This document shows, one piece after another, positions 24,761-33,232 of a stretch of 64,000 bases of DNA; position 1 is the first letter of the stretch, and every line of letters starts with the position of its first letter. The notes beneath the pieces were generated by a model. The model searched no databases and was not told the origin of the DNA. It saw only the letters and a list, made by a program, of their open reading frames with translations. Made by a program: the position numbers and the translations under genes. Source of the stretch: Streptomyces caniscabiei (GTDB taxonomy: Bacteria > Actinomycetota > Actinomycetes > Streptomycetales > Streptomycetaceae); NCBI RefSeq assembly GCF_014930365.1, contig NZ_JABXWI010000003.1, forward strand, positions 186,001 to 250,000, read 5' to 3'.

Positions 24761-27160
24761 TCAGACGGTGTCGAGGAAGACCACCAGGGCCTTCGCCGCC
24801 GTCGCCAGGGCGAGATCCAGGATCTCGACGGCGTCCCGTGGGCCGTCCCCGTCCGGGCCCTCCCCATCGGGGCCGTCCCCGTCGGGGCCGTCCCCGTGCG
24901 GACGGACTCCGTCGAGGTCGTCCCCGTACGGACGGTCTCCGTCGAGGTCGGCGAACGGCCGCTCGCGGGCGAGTCGACCGGGATCGGGCTCGGCGCACAG
25001 CCGTTCGATCTCAACCGGGTCGATCCCGGCTCGTGACGCCAGCAGCCGGAACGGAGCGGCGAGCGCGGCCCGTACGACGTCCGTGCCGACCGACCCGGAA
25101 TCGGACGGGAGCGCGGCGCGGACACAGAGCAGCGCGTGTCCGCCGCCGGGCACGGTGCCCGAGCGCAGCGCGGCCTGGGCCGCCCGGGCGGCCCGCTGCG
25201 CGGCGGCCGCACGCGGAGCCAGTTCCTCCGCCGTCTCCGCGCCGACGGCCAGGGTCACGGCGCGCGAGGTCAGCCAGGCGAGCTGTTCGTCCAGCGCCTC
25301 CCGTTCGTCGTCGGAGTCGGCCAGGGCGCGCCGCGCGGGAGCAGCGGCGATCCATCGGTCCAGGACCGCCGGGTCCCGGTGGCCGCCCACGAGTACCGTC
25401 TCCCGCGCGGAGACCAGCGCCAGGTCGATGCGGCCAAGGACGTCGAACCAGGCGGTTCCCGGGAGCACTTGGGAGTCCTCGGTGAGGGCGGTGGCTCCGG
25501 TCAGCAGAGCCAGCGCGCGCAGCCGGTGGTGGCGGTTCGCGACGGAGGCGACGCGGACGACCGTCGGCACGGGACCGTCCGCCGCATCGCCCAGCGCACG
25601 CAGCAGACCGGCTCGGGGATCAGAGGCGTCGGCGGTGGTCAGGATCAGCAGCGGACTGCCTTCGGCGGCGATCCGGCCGCGCAGCCTGGCGAACGCCTCC
25701 CCGTCGCCCGTCACACAGTCGAGCAGCAGGACGTACGGCCGTACGAGCTGGATCCGGCGTGTCCAGGGATCGGCTCCCGCGACGGTGGTGTACGGGAACG
25801 CGGGTCCGGCCGGCAACCGCAGGCCCTGGCGGACGACGGGCGTCTCGACCGTGCGGGTCACACCGGGCTCACAGACGAGGATGCCGTGCGGACCCGCCAG
25901 CGAAGCGGCGGCCGAGACGGCGTCGGCCAGGTGCCGGTCCGCGGTCGCCGCGCGGGTGACGGCGCCTGGCCGGGTGCAGGGTTCGACGAGGCCGGACAAC
26001 GCGTCACGGGCCCGTGCCAGCGCCTCGACGGCACCGCGCGCGACCTCTCGTGGGTCGGCGCCCGCCGTACAGCGGTCGGCGGCCTCCCGGATCAGGGCCG
26101 CGGCCAGCACGGCCGCGGTGGCCGCCCCGTCCCCGGCCGTCGTGTCCATCGCCCGGGCGGCCTCGACGACCGGGTCGACGCCGAGGGCGCGTCGCGGGTC
26201 GGCCGTCCGGAAGTGCGCGGCCGTCTCCCGGGCGTCGGCCGCGCGCACGGGCTCTCCGTCGAGGCCGACCGCTGCCGAGCGCGCGGGCCAGGGGCCGAGC
26301 AGGGCACCCATGGCCCCGCCGACAGCCGTGGCACCGGCCGCGGCCGGGTACTGCGGCCGTGCGTGGTGCCGCAGCGCGTCGAGGGCGCGGCGCAGCAGCG
26401 CGGCATGCGGTCCGGCCAGGACGCGCTCGGCGATGAGACGGGTCGGGACGGCCTCGTTCTCGTTGCCCCGGTAGCCGTGGTGCAGGGCCACGAGGCGGCC
26501 GTCACCGGTGACTACGGGGCTGCCCGAGGAGCCTTCGAGCGTGTTGGCGCCCTGGTACCGGAGGCGTCGGCCGTCCGGGCTGAGACGTTCCCGCCTGCTG
26601 CGCCCGTGATCGGGGTCCGACCGCAGGGAGTGGTGGAACACGTTCAGGGTGCCGCTGCCGAAGGTGTACTCGTCCGGGGACAGCCCGTAGTAGCCCCTCG
26701 GCCGCCGGACACCGACCGGGTCCAGCACGTCGGGCGGGTGCCGCTCCAGCCGGACGAGGGCGAAGTCGAGGCCGTCCTCCTCGGTGGGCACGCCGTCCGG
26801 CACCGGGTCGTCCGTGGCGGGTGGGCTGGAGTCGAGCAGCGCGGCCAGCGGGATCCGCACACCGTGCCGCGCGAGGGGGTGCCCCGTGTCGGCGCCGTGG
26901 TCGAAGACGGCCACCATTCCGCTCACCGGTTCGGCGCCGCACGCCCCGAGGCCGAGCCGTACGGCGTGCCCCGCGGTGAGCAGCAGGCCGGGCCCGACCA
27001 GGAATCCGGTGGCCACCGGGACCCCGCGGTGCTCCAGCCGGGCGACCTGCTGCTCGGCCTCGGTGAGCATCGCCTTGGACTGCTGGACCGACTGCATTCC
27101 GGCGGTGGGCTCGGTGATGGCCTGGAGCCCGGCGTCCGGAGCGGGCCGCGCCCCGTTCAC
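24761..27160 (-). CDS. Fusion of trypsin-like protease and GroEL-like chaperonin
   Basis: 799 aa. About residues 40-250 are a trypsin-fold serine protease with His65 (LLLTAGHAVRL), Asp132 (GLDFALVRL) and Ser212 (EGSSGSPVV). About 270-799 follow a type I chaperonin from end to end: LLGPWPARSAAVGLDGEPV (equatorial start), DTTAGDGAATAAVLAAALI (nucleotide loop, GroEL AGDGTTT), PYVLLLDC...GSPLLILTTAD (apical), ALALLTGATALTEDS, the AVGAETAEEL stretch, SGTVPGGGHALL, and a last helix DAVEILDLALATAAKALVV. A Gly/Asp/Pro repeat (about 735-775) interrupts the C-terminal part. In my ungapped reading the position of GroEL Asp398 is Arg, so ATP hydrolysis may be lost. GTG overlaps the upstream protease stop (GTGA). 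No signal peptide. Confidence 0.85.
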   Translation of the reverse strand: MNGARPAPDAGLQAITEPTAGMQSVQQSKAMLTEAEQQVARLEHRGVPVATGFLVGPGLLLTAGHAVRLGLGACGAEPVSGMVAVFDHGADTGHPLARHGVRIPLAALLDSSPPATDDPVPDGVPTEEDGLDFALVRLERHPPDVLDPVGVRRPRGYYGLSPDEYTFGSGTLNVFHHSLRSDPDHGRSRRERLSPDGRRLRYQGANTLEGSSGSPVVTGDGRLVALHHGYRGNENEAVPTRLIAERVLAGPHAALLRRALDALRHHARPQYPAAAGATAVGGAMGALLGPWPARSAAVGLDGEPVRAADARETAAHFRTADPRRALGVDPVVEAARAMDTTAGDGAATAAVLAAALIREAADRCTAGADPREVARGAVEALARARDALSGLVEPCTRPGAVTRAATADRHLADAVSAAASLAGPHGILVCEPGVTRTVETPVVRQGLRLPAGPAFPYTTVAGADPWTRRIQLVRPYVLLLDCVTGDGEAFARLRGRIAAEGSPLLILTTADASDPRAGLLRALGDAADGPVPTVVRVASVANRHHRLRALALLTGATALTEDSQVLPGTAWFDVLGRIDLALVSARETVLVGGHRDPAVLDRWIAAAPARRALADSDDEREALDEQLAWLTSRAVTLAVGAETAEELAPRAAAAQRAARAAQAALRSGTVPGGGHALLCVRAALPSDSGSVGTDVVRAALAAPFRLLASRAGIDPVEIERLCAEPDPGRLARERPFADLDGDRPYGDDLDGVRPHGDGPDGDGPDGEGPDGDGPRDAVEILDLALATAAKALVVFLDTV
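24835..24962. repeat. Gly/Asp/Pro-coding tandem repeat in the chaperonin fusion
   Basis: Short GC-rich units reading GDGPDG, GEGPDG and similar on the minus strand repeat with variations for about 40 codons. They form a hydrophilic low-complexity insert just before the last chaperonin helix and are probably prone to copy-number change. Confidence 0.75.
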
Positions 27161-28173
27161 GAAGCGCGCTCGCGCACGAGCCGGGCCACGTCCCGGGCGC
27201 GCACCGCGTAGTTGCGCTTCTTCGGCAGACCCGCGAAGTGCAGGCCGAGGGCCCGGCCCGTGTCCAGGTCGACGACGACGGATCCGGAGTTGCCGCCGAG
27301 TGTCGTCGCGTCGTGGTGGATCCACCGCTCGCCCTGGAACGAGATGAGCTGCCCGGGTGCCATCCGCTTGCACTCGAAGATGCCGTCGAAGATGCGCAGC
27401 CGGTCCTCGGGGTCGTCGTGCCGGCCGGTGTCGGGGTAGCCGACGACTCCCACCCAACGCCCCAGGGTCAGGCCGTCGTCACCGCTCGTCAGGGGGATCG
27501 GTGCGGGCAGGGACTCGCCCTCCTCGCCCGTGGGGGCGACGCGCAGCAGGGCGGCGTCGCACGGCGACGAGTCCGGTTCGATCCAGACCACTTCGGTCAC
27601 CTTGAACCGGGACTCCTGCTGCCGGCCGTGCTCGTGGTACCAGTCGACATAGGCGTGCACCCGCGCCATGGGGCTTGCCCGGAACGCGAAGCCGCCCCGG
27701 CTCGGCTCCGCGAACTCCCGCGCCACGTGGCGATTGGTGACGAGGAGCCCTTCCGCCACCATCCACGCGGTTCCCACCCAGTCCAGGCGGTGATTGCGCA
27801 GATCGACCCTCCCGACGCTGGGCAGGACGCCGTCCAGCCGGTCCCGGGCGGCGTTCACCCGGGCGGCGACCACCTGGCTCTCCGCACGGCCGTCGGGTGC
27901 GTCCGCGGTCGCCGCCACGGTGTCGCGCCGGACCAGATAGACGGGACGGCCGAACCGTCTGACGATCGCCTCCAAGCCGCTGTCGTCACGCTGCCACGTG
28001 CCCTCGATCATCCGCTGGACGCCGACGGCGGCCCGGTCCACGCTCAGGAGGCCCTCCAGCCCTCCCACGCTCTCCAGGCCCCCCGAGGCCGCGTACGCGT
28101 CCCTGACCTCCTCGAAGCGGTCGAGGAATTCGTCTCTCACCTCGGTGTCGGCGAAGATCTGCGTGTACAGCAT
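27157..28173 (-). CDS. Trypsin-like protease with N-terminal effector-associated-type domain
   Basis: 338 aa. Residues about 1-85 form a small helical/beta domain (YTQIFADTEVRDEFLDRF to GRPVYLVRR) unlike a protease propeptide. It resembles the small effector-associated domains that link proteases to NTPases in bacterial conflict systems, by general form only. The protease domain (about 110-338) carries His149 (LLVTNRHVA), Asp206 (SSPCDAALLRV) and Ser296 (TTLGGNSGSVV). No signal peptide, so it is intracellular. GGGGGAG lies 6 bases before the ATG. Its stop overlaps the GTG of the trypsin/chaperonin gene, so the two proteins are made together. Confidence 0.87.
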   Translation of the reverse strand: MLYTQIFADTEVRDEFLDRFEEVRDAYAASGGLESVGGLEGLLSVDRAAVGVQRMIEGTWQRDDSGLEAIVRRFGRPVYLVRRDTVAATADAPDGRAESQVVAARVNAARDRLDGVLPSVGRVDLRNHRLDWVGTAWMVAEGLLVTNRHVAREFAEPSRGGFAFRASPMARVHAYVDWYHEHGRQQESRFKVTEVVWIEPDSSPCDAALLRVAPTGEEGESLPAPIPLTSGDDGLTLGRWVGVVGYPDTGRHDDPEDRLRIFDGIFECKRMAPGQLISFQGERWIHHDATTLGGNSGSVVVDLDTGRALGLHFAGLPKKRNYAVRARDVARLVRERAS

Positions 28174-28474
28174 GTGGGACTCCCCCTGGTGCCGGACCGG
28201 TCGGACAGACACGCTACTGGCCGACGGAGCGCGCTATGTCCCGTTCGCTCCCGACGGTCAGCGTGCGGCATGAACGCCCCGACGGGCCCCGGCTTGTTCG
28301 AGGTTTCGAAAGTTTTGGCTGAAGTGATCCTCTGAATTCCTGCTTCTTCCCGCCGTGTTGAGTTGGGCTTAACGTAGGAAGCGCTTGCTACGCGGCTCGG
28401 GATCCGGTCGCGTGCGGAGCGCTGTTCGAAAATTTCACCGGCCCTCGGGACGGGCCCTGAGAGGTGGAGTCGCG
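28174..28474. promoter_or_regulatory. Divergent promoter region with LacI-type operators
   Basis: The 301-bp gap separates the protease operon (minus) from the LacI gene (plus). It is A/T-richer in 28300-28390 and contains three palindromic cores: TTTCGAAA at 28304-28311, AAGCGCTT at 28379-28386 (inside GGAAGCGCTTGC) and TTCGAA at 28435-28440 followed by AATTTC. The first matches the core of the 14-bp palindrome at 15194-15207, suggesting autoregulation by the LacI protein and control of the importer operon by the same protein. Confidence 0.6.
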
Positions 28475-29515
28475 ATGGTGCGTGGCGGGAGCGCGACGGC
28501 CGGGCCGACGCTGGCGGTGGTGGCACGCGAGGCCGGGGTGTCCGTGCCCACGGCCTCGAAGGTCGTCAACGGCCGGGAGGACGTGGCCCCCGAGACCAGG
28601 CGCCGGGTCACCGAGGCGTTGGACCGGCTCGGCTATGTCCGCAGACCCCGGTTCGAGGCGTCGAAGCCGCCGCGCATGGTCGACCTGGTGGTGCACTCCC
28701 TGGAGAGCTCCTGGTCGGGCGCCGTCCTGCACGGTGTCGAACAGGCCGCCCACGACGCCGGCCTGGAGGTCGTCGTCTCGGCCGGCCTCACCCGTACCCG
28801 GGGCGCCCGCCCCGAACGCGGCTGGTTCGACAAGCTGACCGCCCGCGGCTCGGCCGGCGTCCTGTTCAACCTGGCCGAACTCTCCCCCGCCCAGTACTCC
28901 TGGCTCACCCAGCACCGCATCCCGTTCGTGCTGATCGACCCGGTGCTGGAGCCCCCGCCCGGCGTGGTGTCCGTCGGCGCGGCCAACTGGCAGGGCGGGA
29001 CGACCGCCACCGACCACCTGCTGTCCCTGGGGCACGAACGGATCGCCGTGATCGCCGGGTACCGGCGCAAGATGTGCAGCAGCGCCCGGGTCGCGGGCTA
29101 CCGCTCGGCGCTGACGGCCGCGGGCATCCCGTACCGGCCGGAGTACGTCCGCTACGGCAACTTCATGGAGGCCGCCGCCCGGCACCGCATGCTCCAGCTG
29201 CTCGACCTCCCCGAACCGCCGACCGCCGTGTTCGTCTGCTCGGACAAGATGGCCCTCGGGGTCTACGAGGCGCTGGCCGAGCGGGGGCTGCGGGTGCCGG
29301 ACGACATCAGCGTGGTCGGTTTCGACGACCTTCCCGAGGCCCGCTGGGCGACGCCCGGCCTGACCACGGTCCGCCAGCCGCTCTCGGAGATGGCCCAGAC
29401 CGCGCTACGGCTGCTGGTGCGGATGATGGAGGGCGACCGGCCGGAGGGCACACGCACCGAGTTGTCGACGCGGCTGGTGGAGCGGGCCAGCACGGGGGCG
29501 CTGCGCTCGGCGTGA
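28475..29515 (+). CDS. LacI-family transcriptional regulator
   Basis: 346 aa. The N-terminal HTH with hinge helix is clear: TLAVVAREAGVSVPTASKVV, then ETRRRVTEALDRLGY. A periplasmic-binding-like ligand domain follows (LSLGHERIAVIAGY, CSDKMALGVYEALAERGLRV, DDISVVGFDDLPEARWATPG), typical of sugar-responsive repressors. GAGGTGGAG lies 5 bases before the ATG; the frame is open further upstream but without a ribosome site. Shared TTTCGAAA sites suggest it represses itself and the 15084-5311 glycan operon 13 kb away. Inducer unknown. Confidence 0.92.
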   Translation: MVRGGSATAGPTLAVVAREAGVSVPTASKVVNGREDVAPETRRRVTEALDRLGYVRRPRFEASKPPRMVDLVVHSLESSWSGAVLHGVEQAAHDAGLEVVVSAGLTRTRGARPERGWFDKLTARGSAGVLFNLAELSPAQYSWLTQHRIPFVLIDPVLEPPPGVVSVGAANWQGGTTATDHLLSLGHERIAVIAGYRRKMCSSARVAGYRSALTAAGIPYRPEYVRYGNFMEAAARHRMLQLLDLPEPPTAVFVCSDKMALGVYEALAERGLRVPDDISVVGFDDLPEARWATPGLTTVRQPLSEMAQTALRLLVRMMEGDRPEGTRTELSTRLVERASTGALRSA

Positions 29516-29706
29516 GCCGGTGGGGCCGGGTGCGCCGGGGTTCGGTGAAGTGGTTGCGGAGGACCTGAGTTCGGGTGAACGGTCGGCGGCGTGGGACCGT
29601 ACGCATAGGGATGTCCCTTCGGGTGTCCCGGCGGTCCCGCGGCCCCCGGCCCACTCCGCACCACCAGCACTGAGCCCCACATGCTCCACAGGGAAGGACC
29701 TTCGGG

Positions 29707-31929
29707 TTGTCGCACATACGCTCTCCACAGCTTCCCGGACCGACTCCGACACCGGACGACGACAAGGCCCCGAAGGACGCCGCCCCTCCGAAACGGGACG
29801 CGGTCGTGGAGACCGAGCAGGAGGAACCGGGCGCGGCAACGCCCGAGGCCGCGACGAAGAGACCCGAACAGCGCAGGTCCGACGCCGGAGCCGAGGCCGA
29901 GGTGACGAAGCCGGAGGCGGAAACGGCGGAGACCGAGCCGGAGCCGGAGTCGAAGCCGGAGTCGAAGCCGAAGCCGGAGTCGGAGCCGGGAAAGTCCGAC
30001 GGGTCCACCCCGGATCCCGAAGTGGCCGCTCCCGAACCCTCGTCGGGCCCGGAGCCCGATGCCGAGCCCGGTCCCGAGGCCAAGTCGGAGCCCGAGCCGC
30101 ACTCCGAAACCGACGCCGAGCCCGAGCCGCATTCCGAAGCCGAGGCCGAGCCCGAGCCACGTGCTGAGGCCAAGGACGAGCCCGATGCCGAAGCGGAGCC
30201 CGAGCCGCGTCCTGAGCCCGAGCGCGACCCCGACCCCCAGCTCACCGCATCCGCCTCCTCCCCCTCCCCCGGCTGGCGTTCGCGGCACCCGCGGGCCGCT
30301 CGTGGTGTCGCCTGGGCCGGGACCGGGCTGGCTCTCCTGCTCGTGCTGTTGGCGCTCGTCGTGCCGAACGACATCACGGAGCTGGACCCCGGCCGGTTCC
30401 TGCGGATCCCGGCGGAGGGCATCCTCGTGGCGGGACTGCTGCTCGTGCTGCCCGCGAAGGCGCGGCGGATCGCGGTCGTGGTGGTCGGCGTGGTGCTCGG
30501 TCTGCTGACGATCGTCAAGGTGCTGGACATGGGGTCGTACTGGACCCTGGACCGCCCGTTCGACCTGGTGCTGGACTGGATCCTGCTGGACGACGCGCAG
30601 TCGTTCATGAAGGACTCGCTCGGTGGGGCGGTCGCCCAGGCCGCCACCGTCGGGGTGATCGTGCTCGCGCTGGCGCTGCCCGTGCTGATGACGCTCGCGG
30701 TCGTACGGCTGAGCCGGCTGATGGTGCGCAACCGGCACACGACGAGCCGTACGCTCCTCGTCCTCGGCACCGCGTGGATCACCTGCTCGACGCTGACGCT
30801 GGAGATATCCGACGTCCCCGTCGCCTCGCACAGCGCGGCCACCCTCGTGGAGAACCGGATCGAGGCGGTCAGCGAAGGCCTGAAGGACGGCGAGGCGTTC
30901 CGCAAGCAGGCCGCGGTGGACGCCTTCGCCGACGTGCCGCCGGACCAGCTGCTGACGGGCCTGCGCGGCAAGGACGTACTGATCACGTTCATCGAGAGCT
31001 ACGGCCGTTCCGCGATCGACGACCCGCGGATGGGCGAACCGCTCGGTGACACCCTCGCGCAGAAGACGCAGGAACTGAAGGACGCCGGCTTCGCCTCGCG
31101 GAGCGGCTGGCTGCGCTCCCCCATCACGGGCGCCGGCAGCTGGCTGGGGCACTCCACGTTCCTGTCCGGTCTGTGGATCAAGAACCAGTCGCGGTACAAC
31201 AACCTCGTCGCGAGCGACCGGCTCACCCTCACCGAGGCGTTCCGTCGCACGGGCGCCTGGCGCACCGTCGGTATCGTGCCCGGCACCCAGATGGCCTGGC
31301 CCGAGGGCAAGTACTTCGGCCTGGACCACATCTACGACTCCGACCAACTGGGCTATCAGGGGCCGAAGTTCAGCTGGTCCACCATGCCCGACCAGTACAC
31401 GCTGAAGGCCTTCCGGGAGCTGGAGCACGGCCGGGAGGGCCGGGAGCCGATGATGGCGGAGATCATCCTGACCTCCAGCCACAACCCGTGGGCGCCGATC
31501 CCGAGCACGATCCCCGAGGAGGAGATCGGCGACGGCTCGGTCTACCACTCCCTCCAGAAGGCCGAGGGCAAGAACCCGACGGAGGTCTGGAAGGATCCGC
31601 TGGCCGTCCGGGACGAGTACCTCAAGTCCATCCAGTACTCGGTGACCAGCATCGTCGACTTCGTCGCGAAGTACGGCTCCGAGGACACCGTGCTGGTCTT
31701 CCTCGGCGACCACCAGCCCAACAAGACGGTCACCGGCGACAACCCGAGCCACGACGTGCCGGTGTCGATCGTCGCGAAGGACCCCGATGTGCTGGAGAAG
31801 ATCGCCGACTGGGGCTGGACGGACGGGCTCAAGCCCGCCGACTCCACGCCGACATGGCGGATGGACAAGTTCCGCGACCGCTTCATGACGGCCTTCGGAC
31901 CGCAGCAGCCGGGCGGCGCCACGCCCTGA
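29707..31929 (+). CDS. LTA-synthase/sulfatase-like membrane protein with long Glu/Pro repeat domain
   Basis: 740 aa from a TTG that follows GGGAAGGA by 8 bases; no better start is seen. Residues about 35-185 are an acidic low-complexity region of EAEPEP/ESKPES-like units. Four to five membrane helices follow (about 198-370), then an extracellular alkaline-phosphatase-superfamily domain of the LTA synthase/sulfatase type. Readable elements are VLITFIESYGRSAID (nucleophile region, about 425), GHSTFLSGLW, ILTSSHNPWAPIP and VFLGDHQPNKT. The usual LtaS nucleophile Thr is not apparent; a Ser in ESYGRS may replace it. Role is probably transfer of phosphoglycerol or similar groups to cell-envelope polymers. 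Confidence 0.85.
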   Translation: MSHIRSPQLPGPTPTPDDDKAPKDAAPPKRDAVVETEQEEPGAATPEAATKRPEQRRSDAGAEAEVTKPEAETAETEPEPESKPESKPKPESEPGKSDGSTPDPEVAAPEPSSGPEPDAEPGPEAKSEPEPHSETDAEPEPHSEAEAEPEPRAEAKDEPDAEAEPEPRPEPERDPDPQLTASASSPSPGWRSRHPRAARGVAWAGTGLALLLVLLALVVPNDITELDPGRFLRIPAEGILVAGLLLVLPAKARRIAVVVVGVVLGLLTIVKVLDMGSYWTLDRPFDLVLDWILLDDAQSFMKDSLGGAVAQAATVGVIVLALALPVLMTLAVVRLSRLMVRNRHTTSRTLLVLGTAWITCSTLTLEISDVPVASHSAATLVENRIEAVSEGLKDGEAFRKQAAVDAFADVPPDQLLTGLRGKDVLITFIESYGRSAIDDPRMGEPLGDTLAQKTQELKDAGFASRSGWLRSPITGAGSWLGHSTFLSGLWIKNQSRYNNLVASDRLTLTEAFRRTGAWRTVGIVPGTQMAWPEGKYFGLDHIYDSDQLGYQGPKFSWSTMPDQYTLKAFRELEHGREGREPMMAEIILTSSHNPWAPIPSTIPEEEIGDGSVYHSLQKAEGKNPTEVWKDPLAVRDEYLKSIQYSVTSIVDFVAKYGSEDTVLVFLGDHQPNKTVTGDNPSHDVPVSIVAKDPDVLEKIADWGWTDGLKPADSTPTWRMDKFRDRFMTAFGPQQPGGATP
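29800..30236. repeat. Glu/Pro/Lys-coding repeat tract
   Basis: Imperfect 6- to 18-base units (GAGCCGGAG, GCCGAGCCCGAGCC and variants) tile this stretch in frame and encode the acidic tail of the LTA-synthase-like protein. The irregular units and lack of spacers exclude a CRISPR array. Confidence 0.8.
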
Positions 31930-31960
31930 GGACCGACCCGCCACGCCGACGGAGCCTCAC

Positions 31961-32009
31961 GCCCCACGCCGGCGGAGCCTCACGCGCCGCGAGCGTCCCG
32001 GCGTGGGGC
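31961..32009. terminator. Bidirectional terminator hairpin
   Basis: A perfect 12-bp inverted repeat (31961-31972 with 31998-32009, 25-base loop) fills the 80-bp gap between the convergent LTA-synthase-like gene and the lipoprotein gene. It abuts the lipoprotein stop codon. A direct repeat of about 20 bases (CACGCCG, one variable base, CGGAGCCTCACGC) overlaps its left side. Confidence 0.7.
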
Positions 32010-32669
32010 TCAGCCCGAGGCACCCACCTCGCCGCGCGGGGCCCCGTCGCCCTGCGGGGGCAGGTCGCCGCGTTCGACCGGCGTGCCGTGGGGCGGGGGC
32101 TTGTCGCGGTGGCGGTGCGGGAGGAGGAAGGCGAGTTCGGTGTCGGTGGGGCGGTGGGCGGCGAGGGCCGCGGCCCGCAGCGTGTCGCGGTCGACGGCGG
32201 TCTCGGCGGCGCTGACCCGGACGAGGTGGCCGTCCTCCGGTACGGCGTACTCGTGCTGTCCCGCCGCGGTGCGGTACCAGAGGTCCCCGTCGCGCGCGCA
32301 GCCGACCGCCCCGCCCGTGCCCTGGCCGACCGGCTGCTCGGGGCAGTTGTCGGCGGTGATGGTGCCGCGGTCGACGAGGAGCAGGAGCTGCGCGCTGTTC
32401 CGGCGGGACCAGTAGGCGGCGGAGAAGCCGTCGGCGCCGTACACGCCGACGGACTGCCGGGCCAGCGTGAAACCCGGGGACTCGGTGACGTACACGAGCG
32501 CCGGGGCGAGGCCCAGCGCCTCGGCGCGGGCGTCCAGCTCGGCCCGGTCGGGGGGCGGCCCCAGAGGCTCCCGGTCCGCGACCACGACCTTCTCGGCGCC
32601 GCAGGCGGTGAGCAGCGACGGCAGCAGCGCCAGGGGCAGCAGAACACGCGCGGCACGGAGCATGGACAT
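32010..32669 (-). CDS. Hypothetical lipoprotein
   Basis: 219-aa predicted lipoprotein: a short basic N-terminus, hydrophobic core and lipobox LLTAC (Cys about residue 23 from the chosen start). The mature part has two spaced Cys (in ADNCPEQP and AVGCARDG) that could form a disulfide, and ends in a Pro/Gly/Arg-rich tail. I do not recognise a family. Start chosen because AGGA lies 8 bases before this ATG; an ATG three codons earlier is possible. It converges with the LTA-synthase-like gene, sharing a terminator hairpin. Confidence 0.75.
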   Translation of the reverse strand: MSMLRAARVLLPLALLPSLLTACGAEKVVVADREPLGPPPDRAELDARAEALGLAPALVYVTESPGFTLARQSVGVYGADGFSAAYWSRRNSAQLLLLVDRGTITADNCPEQPVGQGTGGAVGCARDGDLWYRTAAGQHEYAVPEDGHLVRVSAAETAVDRDTLRAAALAAHRPTDTELAFLLPHRHRDKPPPHGTPVERGDLPPQGDGAPRGEVGASG

Positions 32670-32724
32670 GCCCACCATCCTGCCGCACAGATGTTCCACA
32701 GGTGAGCCAAAGAGTCCGTTCCGT

Positions 32725-32736
32725 GAGAGCGCTTTC
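32725..32736. promoter_or_regulatory. LacI-like GAGAGCGCTTTC palindrome
   Basis: An AGCGCT-centred near-palindrome in the gap between the divergent lipoprotein and VOC genes, resembling the AAGCGCTT site before the LacI gene at 28475. A single short match, so weak evidence. Confidence 0.3.
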
Positions 32737-32824
32737 TCCGCTGCCCGTGCCCATGCCCGCTGTCCGCTGTCCGTTGTCCGATTCCTTCAAGACCGGCCGC
32801 CGTCCGCCGCCCTACGGTGGCCGC

Positions 32825-33229
32825 ATGACTCCACGACTCGACGCGATCGGGATGGTGGCCTCGGACATGGCCGCCTCCGTCACCTTCTACCGCCGGCTCG
32901 GCTTCGCATTCCCCGAGGGCTCCGAGAACCTGCCGCACGCCGAGGCCCGACTGCCGGGCGGGCTGCGGCTGTTGCTCGACACCGAGGAGACCGTCCGGTC
33001 CTTCCACCCGGAGTACCGCCGAGGGACGGGCGGCGGCGCCGGGCTGGCCCTGCTGTGCGACAGTCCGGCCGAAGTCGACGCGGTGTACGAGGAGTTGACC
33101 GCCGCCGGGTACCGCGGTGAACTCAAGCCGTGGGACGCGGCGTGGGGCCAGCGCTACGCCGTGATCCTCGACCCCGACGGCAACGGCGTCGACCTCTTCG
33201 CACCCCTGCCGACGCCCGCCGAGGGCTGA
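32825..33229 (+). CDS. VOC-family (glyoxalase-like) protein
   Basis: 134-aa protein with the two beta-alpha-beta-beta-beta repeats of the vicinal oxygen chelate fold. It begins LDAIGMVASDMAASVTFYRR and ends with the DPDGNGVDLFAPL signature. VOC proteins act as glyoxalases, dioxygenases or antibiotic-binding resistance proteins; the usual metal His is not obvious at the N-terminal position, so a binding role is possible. Ends 3 bp before the convergent AraC-type gene. Confidence 0.85.
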   Translation: MTPRLDAIGMVASDMAASVTFYRRLGFAFPEGSENLPHAEARLPGGLRLLLDTEETVRSFHPEYRRGTGGGAGLALLCDSPAEVDAVYEELTAAGYRGELKPWDAAWGQRYAVILDPDGNGVDLFAPLPTPAEG

Positions 33230-33232
33230 CCA

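Noticed and set aside
28359..28380. TTGAGT with TAGGAA as a promoter of the LacI gene
   Set aside because: Only 11 bases separate the two boxes, too short for a sigma-70-type promoter.
29800..30236. Possible CRISPR array from short repeats
   Set aside because: Units are irregular, contiguous and in frame with a protein; there are no unique spacers of constant length.
29263..31944. 893-codon open frame on the minus strand
   Set aside because: Antisense to the LTA-synthase-like gene; the repetitive LGLRLGL part simply mirrors the Glu/Pro repeat.
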